Source: Nocardioides sp. T2.26MG-1 (GTDB lineage: Bacteria; Actinomycetota; Actinomycetes; Propionibacteriales; Nocardioidaceae). From it: 64,000 nucleotides of DNA. The position numbers were made by a program, and so were the translations under genes. The notes under the pieces are model-generated. The model was not told the origin of the DNA and made no database searches. It saw only the letters and a list, made by a program, of their open reading frames with translations. Numbering within the stretch: position 1 is the stretch's first letter; each line of letters begins with the position of its first letter. Positions 56,386 through 64,000 of this stretch are shown piece by piece. The stretch covers positions 372,001 to 436,000 of the forward strand of contig NZ_CATNLZ010000012.1 of NCBI RefSeq assembly GCF_950101795.1, given 5' to 3'.

Positions 56386-57906
56386 CTATCGACGAGATCT
56401 CCGGGCGGTCACAAACAGATATGCAGCTTCCCTGCGCGCGTTGATCCGCGCGCCTAGGTATGGAGCGATGCCGCCGGCCACACCGAGCGCGCCCGCAGCT
56501 ACAGGCAGGAGCCCGCCGGAAATCGCGCCTAGAACGAGGCTCGCGACGCCCAGCCCAGCAGGAACGGCGGCCTGCCATGCCCTGTCCGACCTCGCCGTCC
56601 TTTCCAAGCGGCGGGAGGCCCCCTCCAACTCGTGGGCAAGCGCGGTGAGTGCGTCCGTCCGCTCGCCGGGCGTGCGCGCGGTCACCAATGATGCCCGCAC
56701 CTGGCGCCGAAGATCCTCAACAGCGTCTTCATTCTGGATCACCTTGACGAGCTCACGCCCAGCGAGGTCTGGGAGTTGCGGCACGTCCGCCCACACCGCG
56801 GCATGCGCCGGTCCAGAGTCCCGTCCCCGCTTGTTTCGTGCGAGGAGGCGGGCCTCAAACATCGAAGCGCTGACGAACTCAGCCCCAAACACGTCGGCCG
56901 TGACAAGTCGCTCGTTTGTCCGCTGCACGTAGTAGCTGACAGCGTCGTCCGACACCTGCTTGATCCACGGCCCGTAGTCGTAACCGGGGTCGTAATGCTG
57001 GAGCATCTTGGTCGTGAAGCGGCCGTCTGCGGTGAGCGACTCGGCATCGATGTGTCCGTGGAGCCAGAACTTTTCCGCGACCGTCGAAAGGTCGTCGGCG
57101 ACCCGCACGAACAACGCTTCCCTCGCCGTCGGTCCTTCGATGATCAGCTGATCGCGAACCCACGAGACGAGCGAGGGGTCCTTGAGGTCAAGTGCGGTGA
57201 GTGCTGCGGCCCCCGCGCCGTTCACTGCCATCGCGACGCCCACCGGAACAGGGATCACCAGACCAGTCTCGATCAGCTCCGCGATCGCGAGCTGCTTGAC
57301 CGCCGCCCGGCTCAACGATCGGTTGGTTCCCCGACGAAGAAGTACCTCGAACACCCCGTCGGGCATGGCCACATGATCCGCAAGCAACAGGGTTCGCCCG
57401 ATAAACGCCGCTGGGTCGAGTTCCTCGTTCCACAGAATGGACGGCTTCGGGTCGGTAGCAGCCAGAGCGTTGACCGTACGCAGCGACTCCGCGGCCAAGT
57501 AAAACAATCCCTGCTTGATTTCATCGGCGGGCTCTGACTCGTCGGCCGGATGTGCGGCGATATGGCGTATCACTTCGGCCCGCAATCGACCAAGATCCCG
57601 CGGGCGTAGCGGAGGGTCGGAGGTCTTGGCGACTGCGACCAGCTCCTGGTCCCAACTGGTGTAGGTGATCGGCTTGGCTGTTGGCTCACCAGTGGGCATC
57701 GTGAGTGGAGCGCCACCATCGGGAATCGACATCGCGTCGTGAGCGAGGACCGACCCCGGGCTGATGTAGGTCCCGTCGTCGGGATCCTCGGGCACAGGTG
57801 CGCCGGACTGAGAGGCGGGTCGATGGTTGCCGTGGCAACGCTTGTACTTGCGACCCGAACCACACCAGCAGTCCTCGTTGCGTCCTAACGGCGACAACGG
57901 ATCCAA
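56386..57906 (-). CDS. SEC-C motif protein with C-terminal hydrophobic segments
   Basis: A 506-residue protein. The N-terminus carries a SEC-C zinc finger: PLGRNEDCWCGSGRKYKRCH (C-x-C...C-H). The middle part (about 75-400) is of no known domain, with FVRVADDLSTVAEKFWLHGH and VSDDAVSYYVQRTNERLVTA. The end has a pair of hydrophobic runs (VPAGLGVASLVLGAISGGLL, PVAAGALGVAGGIAPYLGAR) before a basic tail. The best start is TTG at 57906, 8 bp after AGGAGG; GTG at 57915 would overlap that site. It is convergent with the KAP gene and divergent from the relaxase. SEC-C fusions are frequent in defence islands; the role here is unknown. Confidence 0.78.
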   Translation of the reverse strand: MDPLSPLGRNEDCWCGSGRKYKRCHGNHRPASQSGAPVPEDPDDGTYISPGSVLAHDAMSIPDGGAPLTMPTGEPTAKPITYTSWDQELVAVAKTSDPPLRPRDLGRLRAEVIRHIAAHPADESEPADEIKQGLFYLAAESLRTVNALAATDPKPSILWNEELDPAAFIGRTLLLADHVAMPDGVFEVLLRRGTNRSLSRAAVKQLAIAELIETGLVIPVPVGVAMAVNGAGAAALTALDLKDPSLVSWVRDQLIIEGPTAREALFVRVADDLSTVAEKFWLHGHIDAESLTADGRFTTKMLQHYDPGYDYGPWIKQVSDDAVSYYVQRTNERLVTADVFGAEFVSASMFEARLLARNKRGRDSGPAHAAVWADVPQLPDLAGRELVKVIQNEDAVEDLRRQVRASLVTARTPGERTDALTALAHELEGASRRLERTARSDRAWQAAVPAGLGVASLVLGAISGGLLPVAAGALGVAGGIAPYLGARINARREAAYLFVTARRSRR

Positions 57907-58057
57907 CCGATTCACCTCCTCAGCTCACGCACCATCGTTCCGGACCTGACTGACATTCACCGACACCACGCCAGTACCACTCGTCAACGGTCATTGCTGG
58001 CTCCCGAATCTGCCCTCCCCATCGGCCCTCTCAACCTCCTCAAGACCCGGCACGCAT

Positions 58058-58075
58058 GCTACGAAGTTTCGTAGC
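58058..58075. promoter_or_regulatory. Perfect 18-bp palindrome upstream of the relaxase (oriT or operator candidate)
   Basis: GCTACGAAGTTTCGTAGC is a perfect inverted repeat of 8-bp arms with a GT centre. It lies 73 bp before the relaxase start in the 241-bp region between divergent genes. Relaxase genes often lie next to their own oriT, so this is a candidate; an operator is the alternative. Confidence 0.45.
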
Positions 58076-58147
58076 GGGACGGGCGCTGATGTGGCCGCTG
58101 ACCTGCGGTTATGCGGTCGTCGACGGTTGTTGATGGAGGCGGTTCGG

Positions 58148-60694
58148 GTGCATGGCGGGATGAAGATCTACCGCGGCGCTGCGGCCGCCGCGCGGCACTA
58201 CGTCGAGGCCGATCGCTCCCGGGCCGACGACTACTACCTCGCCGAAGGCAGCGGGGTCGCGATGCACTTCGCGGCGACTCGGGACAGCGTCGAGCGGCGC
58301 GCCGATATGGATGGCAAGACGTACGAGCGATGGGTCGCCGGATACGACGTCGACACCGCTCTCGCGAGGGGGCGGCTTCGGAAGGACGAGAAGGGCGTCC
58401 GGTTCGTTGAAGTCACGGTCAATGGGCCGAAGACCTGGTCGCTCGCGGCAGCGCTTCACATCGAGATCGCGGAGGCGTACCACGCGGCCCAGAGGGCTGC
58501 GGCCGAGGAAATCGTCGGGTGGCTCGCGAGTCACGCGACGACGCGAGTGGGGCCGCGCGATCGCCAGGTGCAAGTGCCGGTCGAGGAGATCGAGGCGGCC
58601 GTCGTACGCCACTTCACCTCACGAGCCGGCGACCCCCACCGGCACCTGCACCTCCAGATCAACGCCCGTGTGTTCGCGGCGGGCAGTTGGCGAGGCCTGC
58701 ACACCGTCGGGGTCCGGGACAGCCTGGAGGCGATCAACGGGATCGGGCACGCGGCCGTGATGACCAGTCCGGCATTTCGCGAGGCACTCGCGCGGCACGG
58801 GTTCACGCTCGACGCCGTGACCGGCGAGGTCGTCGAGCTGGCGGCGTACTCCGGAGCGTTCAGCGCCCGCGCCAAGCAGATCGAAGCGAACATCGACTCA
58901 TACGAAGCCGAGTGGCGCGCCGATCATCCCGGCGAGGAGCCCGGGCCGGCGTTGCGGCAGGCGTGGGATCGGCGGGCGTGGGCCGACGCCCGACCCGACA
59001 AGGTCGTGCCGACCAGCGGTGAGGAACTGCGCCAGCGGTGGATCGAGGAGCTGCACGAGCTCGGCTATCAGCCGCCAGCGCCAAACGCGCCGCTCTTCGC
59101 GCTGCGCGCAGGTGCGATTGATCGCGACGGCGTGGTCGACCTGGCTCTCGTCCGCCTCGGCTCCCGTCGCTCGGCATGGAATGCGGCCGATGCCCGAGGC
59201 GAGGTCGAGCGCATCATCGCGTCGAGCGGAGGAGTCGTCGACACCGCCGTGCGCCGCGAGCTGGCCGAGGACCTGACCGCCCGCGTCATCGCGGCGTCGC
59301 AGCCGCTGCTCGGCCGCTCCGACGAGCCTGAGCACGTCCGCACATTCACCTCGACGGAGGTGCTGGCCGTCGAGTACGAGATCGTCGACCGGATCATCGC
59401 CCGCGCCGAGGCCGACGCGATCACCGTCATCGAGGGCGCGGCCGGCGCTGGCAAGACCGCCCGGCTGGCCGCCACCCGGGATCGGGCGATCGCCACCGGC
59501 CGTCGGATGGTCGTCGTCACGCCGACCCTCAAGGCGGCCCAGGTGGCAGAGGGCGCGACCGGCGCAGCGTCGTACTCCGCTGCCTGGCTGCTCTATCAGC
59601 ACGGCTTCCGCTGGGATGAGGACGGCCGGTGGAGCCGGGTCGAGGCCGAGCCCGACCTCGGTGCCCGGTTGTGTCGCGGGGATCTCCTTGTCGTCGACGA
59701 GGCGGGCATGGTCGACCAGGACACCGCCCGCTCGCTACTGCGTCTGGCCGACGAGACCAAGGCCCTCGTGATGCTGGTCGGCGACCGCCATCAGCTCCCT
59801 GCCGTGGGCCGCGGCGGGGTCCTGGATCTGGCGATCAGGTACGCACCTGGTCGGATGCAACAGCTCGACCGCGTGCGCCGCTTCAAGGATCCGCACTATG
59901 CCGAGCTGTCGCTCCAGATGCGGAGCGGCGTTCAGGCGGGCGAGGTGTTCGACGAACTCTTCGGCCGTGGCGAGATCGTCATCCACGCCAGTGACGCCGA
60001 GCGCACGCGGCGGCTGGCCGCCGAAGCCAGCGTTGGCAAGCTCGTCGTCGCCGACACCCGCGAGCAGGTGGCTCGGATCAACACATTCGCGCACCGGATC
60101 CGCAAGGCGAGCGGCGAGGTCGACGAGCAGCAGCTCCTGACCGCGGCGGGTGAGCGGATCGGGGTCGGCGACACGATCGCGACCCGGCGCAACGACCATG
60201 ACGCCGGCGTCGCGAACCGCGAGCTGTGGACCGTCGTCTCATGTGATCGCGGCGCGCTGACCGTCCGCGGCCACGCGGGCTTGCGCGTCCTTCCGCCCGA
60301 CTACGTGCGCTGTGACGTCGAGCTCGCCTACGCCACCACCGCCTACGGCGCGCAAGGCGCGACAGTCGCGGAGAGCCACGTGTTGGTGGGCGAGCACAGC
60401 GGCGCGGCGTCGGCGTACGTCGGGATGACGAGGGGCCGCGAGCGCAACGTGGCGCACCTGGTCGCCGATTCCGTCGAGGAGGCGCGCAAGCAATGGTGCG
60501 ACGTGTTCGGCCGCGACCGTGCCGACCTTGGTCCGGCGCACGCGCGGGAGGCGGCGGCCGAGGCGATCGAACGGTATGGGTCGATGAAGCCCCTGTACTC
60601 CCGCCGGTCGACGCCAGCGCCACGCCGCGCTGAAGACGACTTCGGCTACCGGGCCCCGGTCCCGTCGTCCGGCAGCCCCGGCCTCGGAATCTGA
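58148..60694 (+). CDS. mobF: MobF family relaxase-helicase
   Basis: An 848-residue protein of the TrwC/TraA-like class. The N-terminal relaxase has a tyrosine pair in ADRSRADDYYLAEGSGVAMH (Tyr 29/30) and the metal-binding histidines of the three-His motif in DPHRHLHLQINARV (about 164-168). The RecD-like helicase domain has Walker A IEGAAGAGKTARLAAT (about 428-437), LLVVDEAGMVDQDTARSLLR, VGDRHQLPAVGRGGVLDLAI, and YATTAYGAQGATVAESHVLV then GMTRGRERNVAHLVADS. The GTG at 58148 is chosen since GGAGG lies 8 bp upstream; ATG at 58133 or 58160 are options. It nicks oriT and unwinds DNA for transfer. Its end overlaps the convergent XRE gene by 49 bp. Confidence 0.92.
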   Translation: MHGGMKIYRGAAAAARHYVEADRSRADDYYLAEGSGVAMHFAATRDSVERRADMDGKTYERWVAGYDVDTALARGRLRKDEKGVRFVEVTVNGPKTWSLAAALHIEIAEAYHAAQRAAAEEIVGWLASHATTRVGPRDRQVQVPVEEIEAAVVRHFTSRAGDPHRHLHLQINARVFAAGSWRGLHTVGVRDSLEAINGIGHAAVMTSPAFREALARHGFTLDAVTGEVVELAAYSGAFSARAKQIEANIDSYEAEWRADHPGEEPGPALRQAWDRRAWADARPDKVVPTSGEELRQRWIEELHELGYQPPAPNAPLFALRAGAIDRDGVVDLALVRLGSRRSAWNAADARGEVERIIASSGGVVDTAVRRELAEDLTARVIAASQPLLGRSDEPEHVRTFTSTEVLAVEYEIVDRIIARAEADAITVIEGAAGAGKTARLAATRDRAIATGRRMVVVTPTLKAAQVAEGATGAASYSAAWLLYQHGFRWDEDGRWSRVEAEPDLGARLCRGDLLVVDEAGMVDQDTARSLLRLADETKALVMLVGDRHQLPAVGRGGVLDLAIRYAPGRMQQLDRVRRFKDPHYAELSLQMRSGVQAGEVFDELFGRGEIVIHASDAERTRRLAAEASVGKLVVADTREQVARINTFAHRIRKASGEVDEQQLLTAAGERIGVGDTIATRRNDHDAGVANRELWTVVSCDRGALTVRGHAGLRVLPPDYVRCDVELAYATTAYGAQGATVAESHVLVGEHSGAASAYVGMTRGRERNVAHLVADSVEEARKQWCDVFGRDRADLGPAHAREAAAEAIERYGSMKPLYSRRSTPAPRRAEDDFGYRAPVPSSGSPGLGI

Positions 60695-61356
60695 TCCTGC
60701 GGCGGCAGCGGCCGCGGGTCGAACCTTGTCCTTCGCTGCCGACGCGGCGGAGGAGGAGGGTTCGGAATGAACTGGTAGTCGCGGATGCGAGCGCGAGGCG
60801 CGACGAAGCCGTCCTCGAAGATGATGGAGCGCAGCCCGTCGAGTTCCAGCGGCGCAGTGGCCAGCCGGATTGCCGGGGCCCAGGCGTCGCGCACCGGGTC
60901 TGGCAAGTCGAGCTCGTCCCACAGGTCGACCAGCAGGCCGCCGTCGATCCAGCGGATCATCTGCTGGGGCAATCCGCGGCGGATCAGTTGCTCGTAGACA
61001 CCGCGCCGCTCGCCCCTGTCCCGCATGGTCCACGAGCGCATGCCGGTGTTCCGGATCTCGTCGGGGATGTTGAGGGTGGCGAAGCAGGTCGGCGGCTCGA
61101 CCGCCCACAGCATGTTCGGCGCCCAGAACTTCACGATGCCGGGCGGATGGTGCTCGACCCAGTCAATGTGCCCACGCAGCGTGAACTCGTAGTCCATCGC
61201 CGCCAGGATTCGCGACGCCACCTTCAGCGACGGCGACTTCACGCCGCGCTCGTATTGCGACAGCGTCGCCTGCGACGTACCCGAGATGGCAGCGAGCTCG
61301 ACCTGCGTCAGACCTCGGGCCCGGCGCGCGATTCCCAGGAGGAACGAGCGGTCCAT
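60646..61356 (-). CDS. XRE family transcriptional regulator
   Basis: A 236-residue protein. Residues 1-62 are an XRE HTH: FLLGIARRARGLTQVELAAI, SGTSQATLSQYERGVKSPSL, KVASRILAAMDYEFTLR. The remaining part is a helical domain, GIVKFWAPNMLWAVEPPTCF, GVYEQLIRRGLPQQMIRWID, followed by a proline/arginine-rich tail. The long C-terminal domain suggests a sensor or partner-binding part. The ATG at 61356 is 11 bp after a GATATA -10 element, so the leader is very short. It is divergent from the excisionase-like gene and may control it and the element's transfer genes. Confidence 0.85.
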   Translation of the reverse strand: MDRSFLLGIARRARGLTQVELAAISGTSQATLSQYERGVKSPSLKVASRILAAMDYEFTLRGHIDWVEHHPPGIVKFWAPNMLWAVEPPTCFATLNIPDEIRNTGMRSWTMRDRGERRGVYEQLIRRGLPQQMIRWIDGGLLVDLWDELDLPDPVRDAWAPAIRLATAPLELDGLRSIIFEDGFVAPRARIRDYQFIPNPPPPPRRQRRTRFDPRPLPPQDQIPRPGLPDDGTGAR

Positions 61357-61464
61357 TTGGCCACGGTATATCCGATCGACTGTATTTGGCCCCTCGGCTG
61401 GCAAGCCCCGCGCACCTGCCTGTCGCCCACGATTCTCGCGGGTCTTCGACGAGTAGGAGGAACC

Positions 61465-61713
61465 ATGAACAGCACCACCCACGACGTCCCCTTCCACGCC
61501 CGCCACGACGACGAGCTGCTCACGCTCGACGACGTCGCCGAAGTCCTGCGCACCCCGGTGAACACAGTCCGCTGGTGGCGCCAGGAGGGGACCGGGCCGG
61601 AGTTTTTCAAGATCGGCCGCCGCCTGTACACGACCGTCGGCGACCTGCGGACCTTCATCCGCACCCAGCGGCTCGCCTCCCAGCAGGTCCTCGGCAAGCC
61701 GAAGGCGGTGTGA
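61465..61713 (+). CDS. Excisionase-type HTH protein
   Basis: An 82-residue protein with a MerR/Xis-type winged HTH: LLTLDDVAEVLRTPVNTVRW, WRQEGTGPEFFKIGRRLYTT, VGDLRTFIRTQRLA. This is typical of recombination directionality factors of actinobacterial integrative elements and of AlpA-like regulators. The ATG is preceded by AGGAGG with ideal spacing. It is the first gene of an operon with the next two genes. It may direct excision by the integrase 18 kb away, or act as a regulator. Confidence 0.85.
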   Translation: MNSTTHDVPFHARHDDELLTLDDVAEVLRTPVNTVRWWRQEGTGPEFFKIGRRLYTTVGDLRTFIRTQRLASQQVLGKPKAV

Positions 61714-61718
61714 GACGC

Positions 61719-62000
61719 ATGGACGACCCGCGCCATGTGTTCCTCAGCGCGAGTGAGGTGATGGCGCGCTACGGCTGGGGCAAGACGAAGGGCTACCAGA
61801 ACCTCAAGGACCGGTCTCTCGTCCCTGCGCCGGTGATGACGCATCCCGACCGGTGGCGGCTCGACCAACTGCTCGACTGGGAGGAAAGACGGATCGCTCT
61901 GGCCGGAGCCGCACTGCAATCCTTGGTGGCTCCCGATCGAGAGGAGGTGAACCTCAGCGACCTGCTCCCTCAATCCAAGCGAAAGCGTCGGACCGCGTGA
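61719..62000 (+). CDS. AlpA-like small DNA-binding protein
   Basis: A 93-residue protein with an HTH of the AlpA/MerR kind at the N-terminus: FLSASEVMARYGWGKTKGYQ, NLKDRSLVPAPVMTHPDRWR, LDQLLDWEERRIALA. The C-terminal 40 residues are a basic tail (SDLLPQSKRKRRTA). The ATG lies 5 bp after the upstream stop, and the stop overlaps the next GTG by GTGA, so it is coupled to the sacsin-like gene. Role unknown; it is probably a transcription factor of the element. Confidence 0.78.
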   Translation: MDDPRHVFLSASEVMARYGWGKTKGYQNLKDRSLVPAPVMTHPDRWRLDQLLDWEERRIALAGAALQSLVAPDREEVNLSDLLPQSKRKRRTA

Positions 62001-64000
62001 GTAGATTCTCGACCGTGGACAACGATCTCTGGCGGTTCGAGGCAGTCGATGCTGTCGAGGCCGCGCGCGAGGTCGTTCACCATGACCCAGACATGCCTTG
62101 GGAGCGGATCCCAGTGCCAGCGGACGCCGATGCGGCATCGGCCAGCCTTGTTGCGCTGGCGGAGGAGTTCCAGAAACTGCCACCGAGCATCCGCGGGGCG
62201 CTTGGACGCGCAACGGGCAACGCGGCACAACTATCCGACGACCGGCTGCAAGGTCTCGCCGAGTTGCTGCAGAACGCCGACGACGAAGGCGCCGACGACG
62301 CGTATTTCTCGGTCGACAACGATCGCCTGCTCTTCGGGCACAACGGAAGCGACTTCACCCTGCCTGACGTTTGGGGTCTCACGATCCCGTGGCTCAGCGA
62401 TAAGACGAGCCGGGCCGAGAAGCTCGGCCGATTCGGCATCGGCCTCAAGACTCTGCAGGCGCTGTCGGACACACTGGAGGGCCACAACGGCCATTTCCAT
62501 CTGAGCCTTGGCCGAAGCTCCCTGCGAGCGGCCGACGCGGATCCGCGCTGGCCGAGCAAGCCGGAGGCTGCAACCACCGCGTTCGTCGTGCCCTTCCAGC
62601 ACGGGGCGACCACGGAATCTGAAGTGGCCGATTGGCTCCAGTCGTGGAGCGATGCCGGGCTGCTTTTCCTGAGCTCTCTCCGCTCGGTGACCCTCTTGGA
62701 CGTGCACGGGGATCCCGTGACACGCGTAAGCATCTCGGTGGGCGAGCCGGCAGTGATCGAGCTTGCTGCAGGCAGCGCTGTCCGGACCTCCGTGACGGCC
62801 GGCGATGGCCGGACTTGGCTGCGCTACTCACGAAAGGCCAAGAGCCCTGCCGGTCACCGCGCAGGCAAGTCCCACCACGACACCACTCCCGTTGCAATCG
62901 CGTTCCCGAGATTCGCCGGCGACGAGGGGCACGTCCACGTCGGTCTGCCTGTGCGATCACTCGGCGTGCCCTTCCGCTTCGCCGCACAGTTCGATCCGCT
63001 CGCCAACCGCCGGGACCTCGCCGACAGCCAGTGGAACCTCGATCTCATCGGACTCGTCGCCGACCTGTGGCTCGACGCCACACTGGACCTGTTCTCCACC
63101 GACCCCAAGAGTGCCTGGGCGGCAGTTCCACTCGACTCCGAATACGCGGACGACACCTTCACCGCGAGCCCACTCGATGAAGCAGTCGTGGATCAACTCA
63201 TGACCGCCTCGCGACTCGAGTTCGCCGACAGGGTCCAACTCAAGGGCTGCAGCGGCGATCGACATCCGTTACGCGACCTTTCCTACGAGACTCCGGACCT
63301 GACCGGCATCCTGACGGACCAAGACATCCGCGACCTTGCGGAAACCGCTGATGTCATCACGTCGTTCAACCGCTCTGATGACGACAGATGGCGTGTCGTC
63401 ATTGCCGACCTCGATAATCTCGGTGCTGCGACACCTGCGCTGGTGGACGTTCGCACCGCCCTGCCACTCCTCAACGCCGAAGATCGGACGATTGAGTTCG
63501 TCGCCGACCTGACCGCTGCCGCTGTCGCAGCTGCCACCGCCGATGAAGAGGAGGACGAGGATCTCGCCGACGAGCTCCTCACCTCGTCGTGCCTGGTCCT
63601 CACCGACGGCCGGCGGACCAGCCCCGAGGCCGCCAAAGGGTTGGACATTCTGCTGCCCGAGGAAGCATCCCAACTCTGGTCCTCACTGGGTATCGGCGCC
63701 CAGGTGCACACCGCCTACTCGGAACGTCCCACGTGGCCGGTGATTGCCGGATGGCTGCACGACACTGGAACGCTGCGAAAGACCGCGACGGACGCAGACG
63801 CACTCCGAGTCCTCTCCAACGCGGGGCGCAGCGACGTCGAGCTAGCTGAGCCGCTGACCGACGACCAGGCGAACGCGCTCCGCGCCGCCCTTGAATCCGT
63901 CGAAGAGTCGGCTCGCCCCGCGCTCGCCGAGGGAATCGGACGCGCGATCCGACTTGAGGCAACCGTGTACGACGCCAACGGGAAGCGCACGCAGGTATTT
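61997..64000 (+). CDS. Sacsin-like GHKL ATPase (3' end beyond window)
   Basis: The first 668 codons of a large protein, open to the right edge. It starts at the GTG at 61997 in a GTGA overlap. Residues 80-155 are a sacsin/HSP90-type GHKL ATPase: LQGLAELLQNADDEGADDAY (N-box), LLFGHNGSDFTLPDVWGLTI (G1) and AEKLGRFGIGLKTLQALS (G2). Further on are PFRFAAQFDPLANRRDLADS and SLRSVTLLDVHGDPV, as in the middle of the sacsin N-terminal repeat. Sacsin-domain proteins occur in bacterial defence islands. The C-terminal effector, if any, is outside the window. Confidence 0.85.
   Translation, partial: MSRFSTVDNDLWRFEAVDAVEAAREVVHHDPDMPWERIPVPADADAASASLVALAEEFQKLPPSIRGALGRATGNAAQLSDDRLQGLAELLQNADDEGADDAYFSVDNDRLLFGHNGSDFTLPDVWGLTIPWLSDKTSRAEKLGRFGIGLKTLQALSDTLEGHNGHFHLSLGRSSLRAADADPRWPSKPEAATTAFVVPFQHGATTESEVADWLQSWSDAGLLFLSSLRSVTLLDVHGDPVTRVSISVGEPAVIELAAGSAVRTSVTAGDGRTWLRYSRKAKSPAGHRAGKSHHDTTPVAIAFPRFAGDEGHVHVGLPVRSLGVPFRFAAQFDPLANRRDLADSQWNLDLIGLVADLWLDATLDLFSTDPKSAWAAVPLDSEYADDTFTASPLDEAVVDQLMTASRLEFADRVQLKGCSGDRHPLRDLSYETPDLTGILTDQDIRDLAETADVITSFNRSDDDRWRVVIADLDNLGAATPALVDVRTALPLLNAEDRTIEFVADLTAAAVAAATADEEEDEDLADELLTSSCLVLTDGRRTSPEAAKGLDILLPEEASQLWSSLGIGAQVHTAYSERPTWPVIAGWLHDTGTLRKTATDADALRVLSNAGRSDVELAEPLTDDQANALRAALESVEESARPALAEGIGRAIRLEATVYDANGKRTQVF

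Overview
The window is high-GC chromosomal DNA of an actinobacterium, most likely Nocardioides or another member of the Nocardioidaceae. This is inferred from strong G/C preference at third codon positions, frequent GTG starts with GTGA/ATGA overlaps, the phoH / short-chain Z-prenyl transferase / hemolysin III neighbourhood, an LpqY-SugABC-like importer, and actinobacterial families (DUF6542, DUF4245, DUF1707, mycothiol-dependent maleylpyruvate isomerase-like). No database search was possible, so the taxonomy is inference.

Positions 1-2312 hold a TetR regulator (cut by the left edge) divergent from a maleylpyruvate-isomerase-like gene, with two operator-like palindromes between them, then a small membrane protein and a SnoaL-like protein. 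Positions 2313-6024 look like a small genomic island: a 20-bp direct repeat brackets it, and the right copy is the 3' end of ychF. It carries an AbiEii-type toxin with an XRE antitoxin, a DUF3024 protein, an M20 amidohydrolase and a truncated gene. No integrase was recognised in it.

Positions 6006-43708 are mostly core genome: ychF, exonuclease III, rmuC, a Sua5/YciO protein, ispH, xseAB, an ArsB/NhaD-like carrier, a molybdate import operon (HTH-TOBE regulator, modA, modB, modC), class II fructose bisphosphatase (glpX), two alpha/beta hydrolases, a sugar ABC importer with two ATPase genes, a class I and a class II fumarase only about 2 kb apart, phoH, a short-chain Z-isoprenyl synthase, hemolysin III, an MFS carrier with a divergent regulator, an aldehyde dehydrogenase, and a YyaL-type thioredoxin-domain protein.

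From about 43.6 kb to the right edge lies a mobile, defence-rich region that appears to have entered through the 5' end of the yyaL gene. A tyrosine integrase is followed by an unusual type I restriction operon: hsdM, hsdS, a NucS/DUF91-like nuclease gene, a second divergent hsdM, hsdR and a KAP P-loop NTPase gene. A 38-bp copy of the hsdR 5' end upstream of the second hsdM shows that this gene was inserted between the nuclease gene and hsdR. Then come a convergent SEC-C protein with C-terminal hydrophobic segments, a MobF relaxase-helicase preceded by a perfect 18-bp palindrome, an XRE regulator, two small HTH proteins of the excisionase/AlpA type, and a large sacsin-like GHKL ATPase that runs off the right edge. 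The layout fits an integrative mobilizable element carrying anti-phage functions. The most novel parts are the composite restriction operon and the sacsin-like protein coupled to the small HTH genes.
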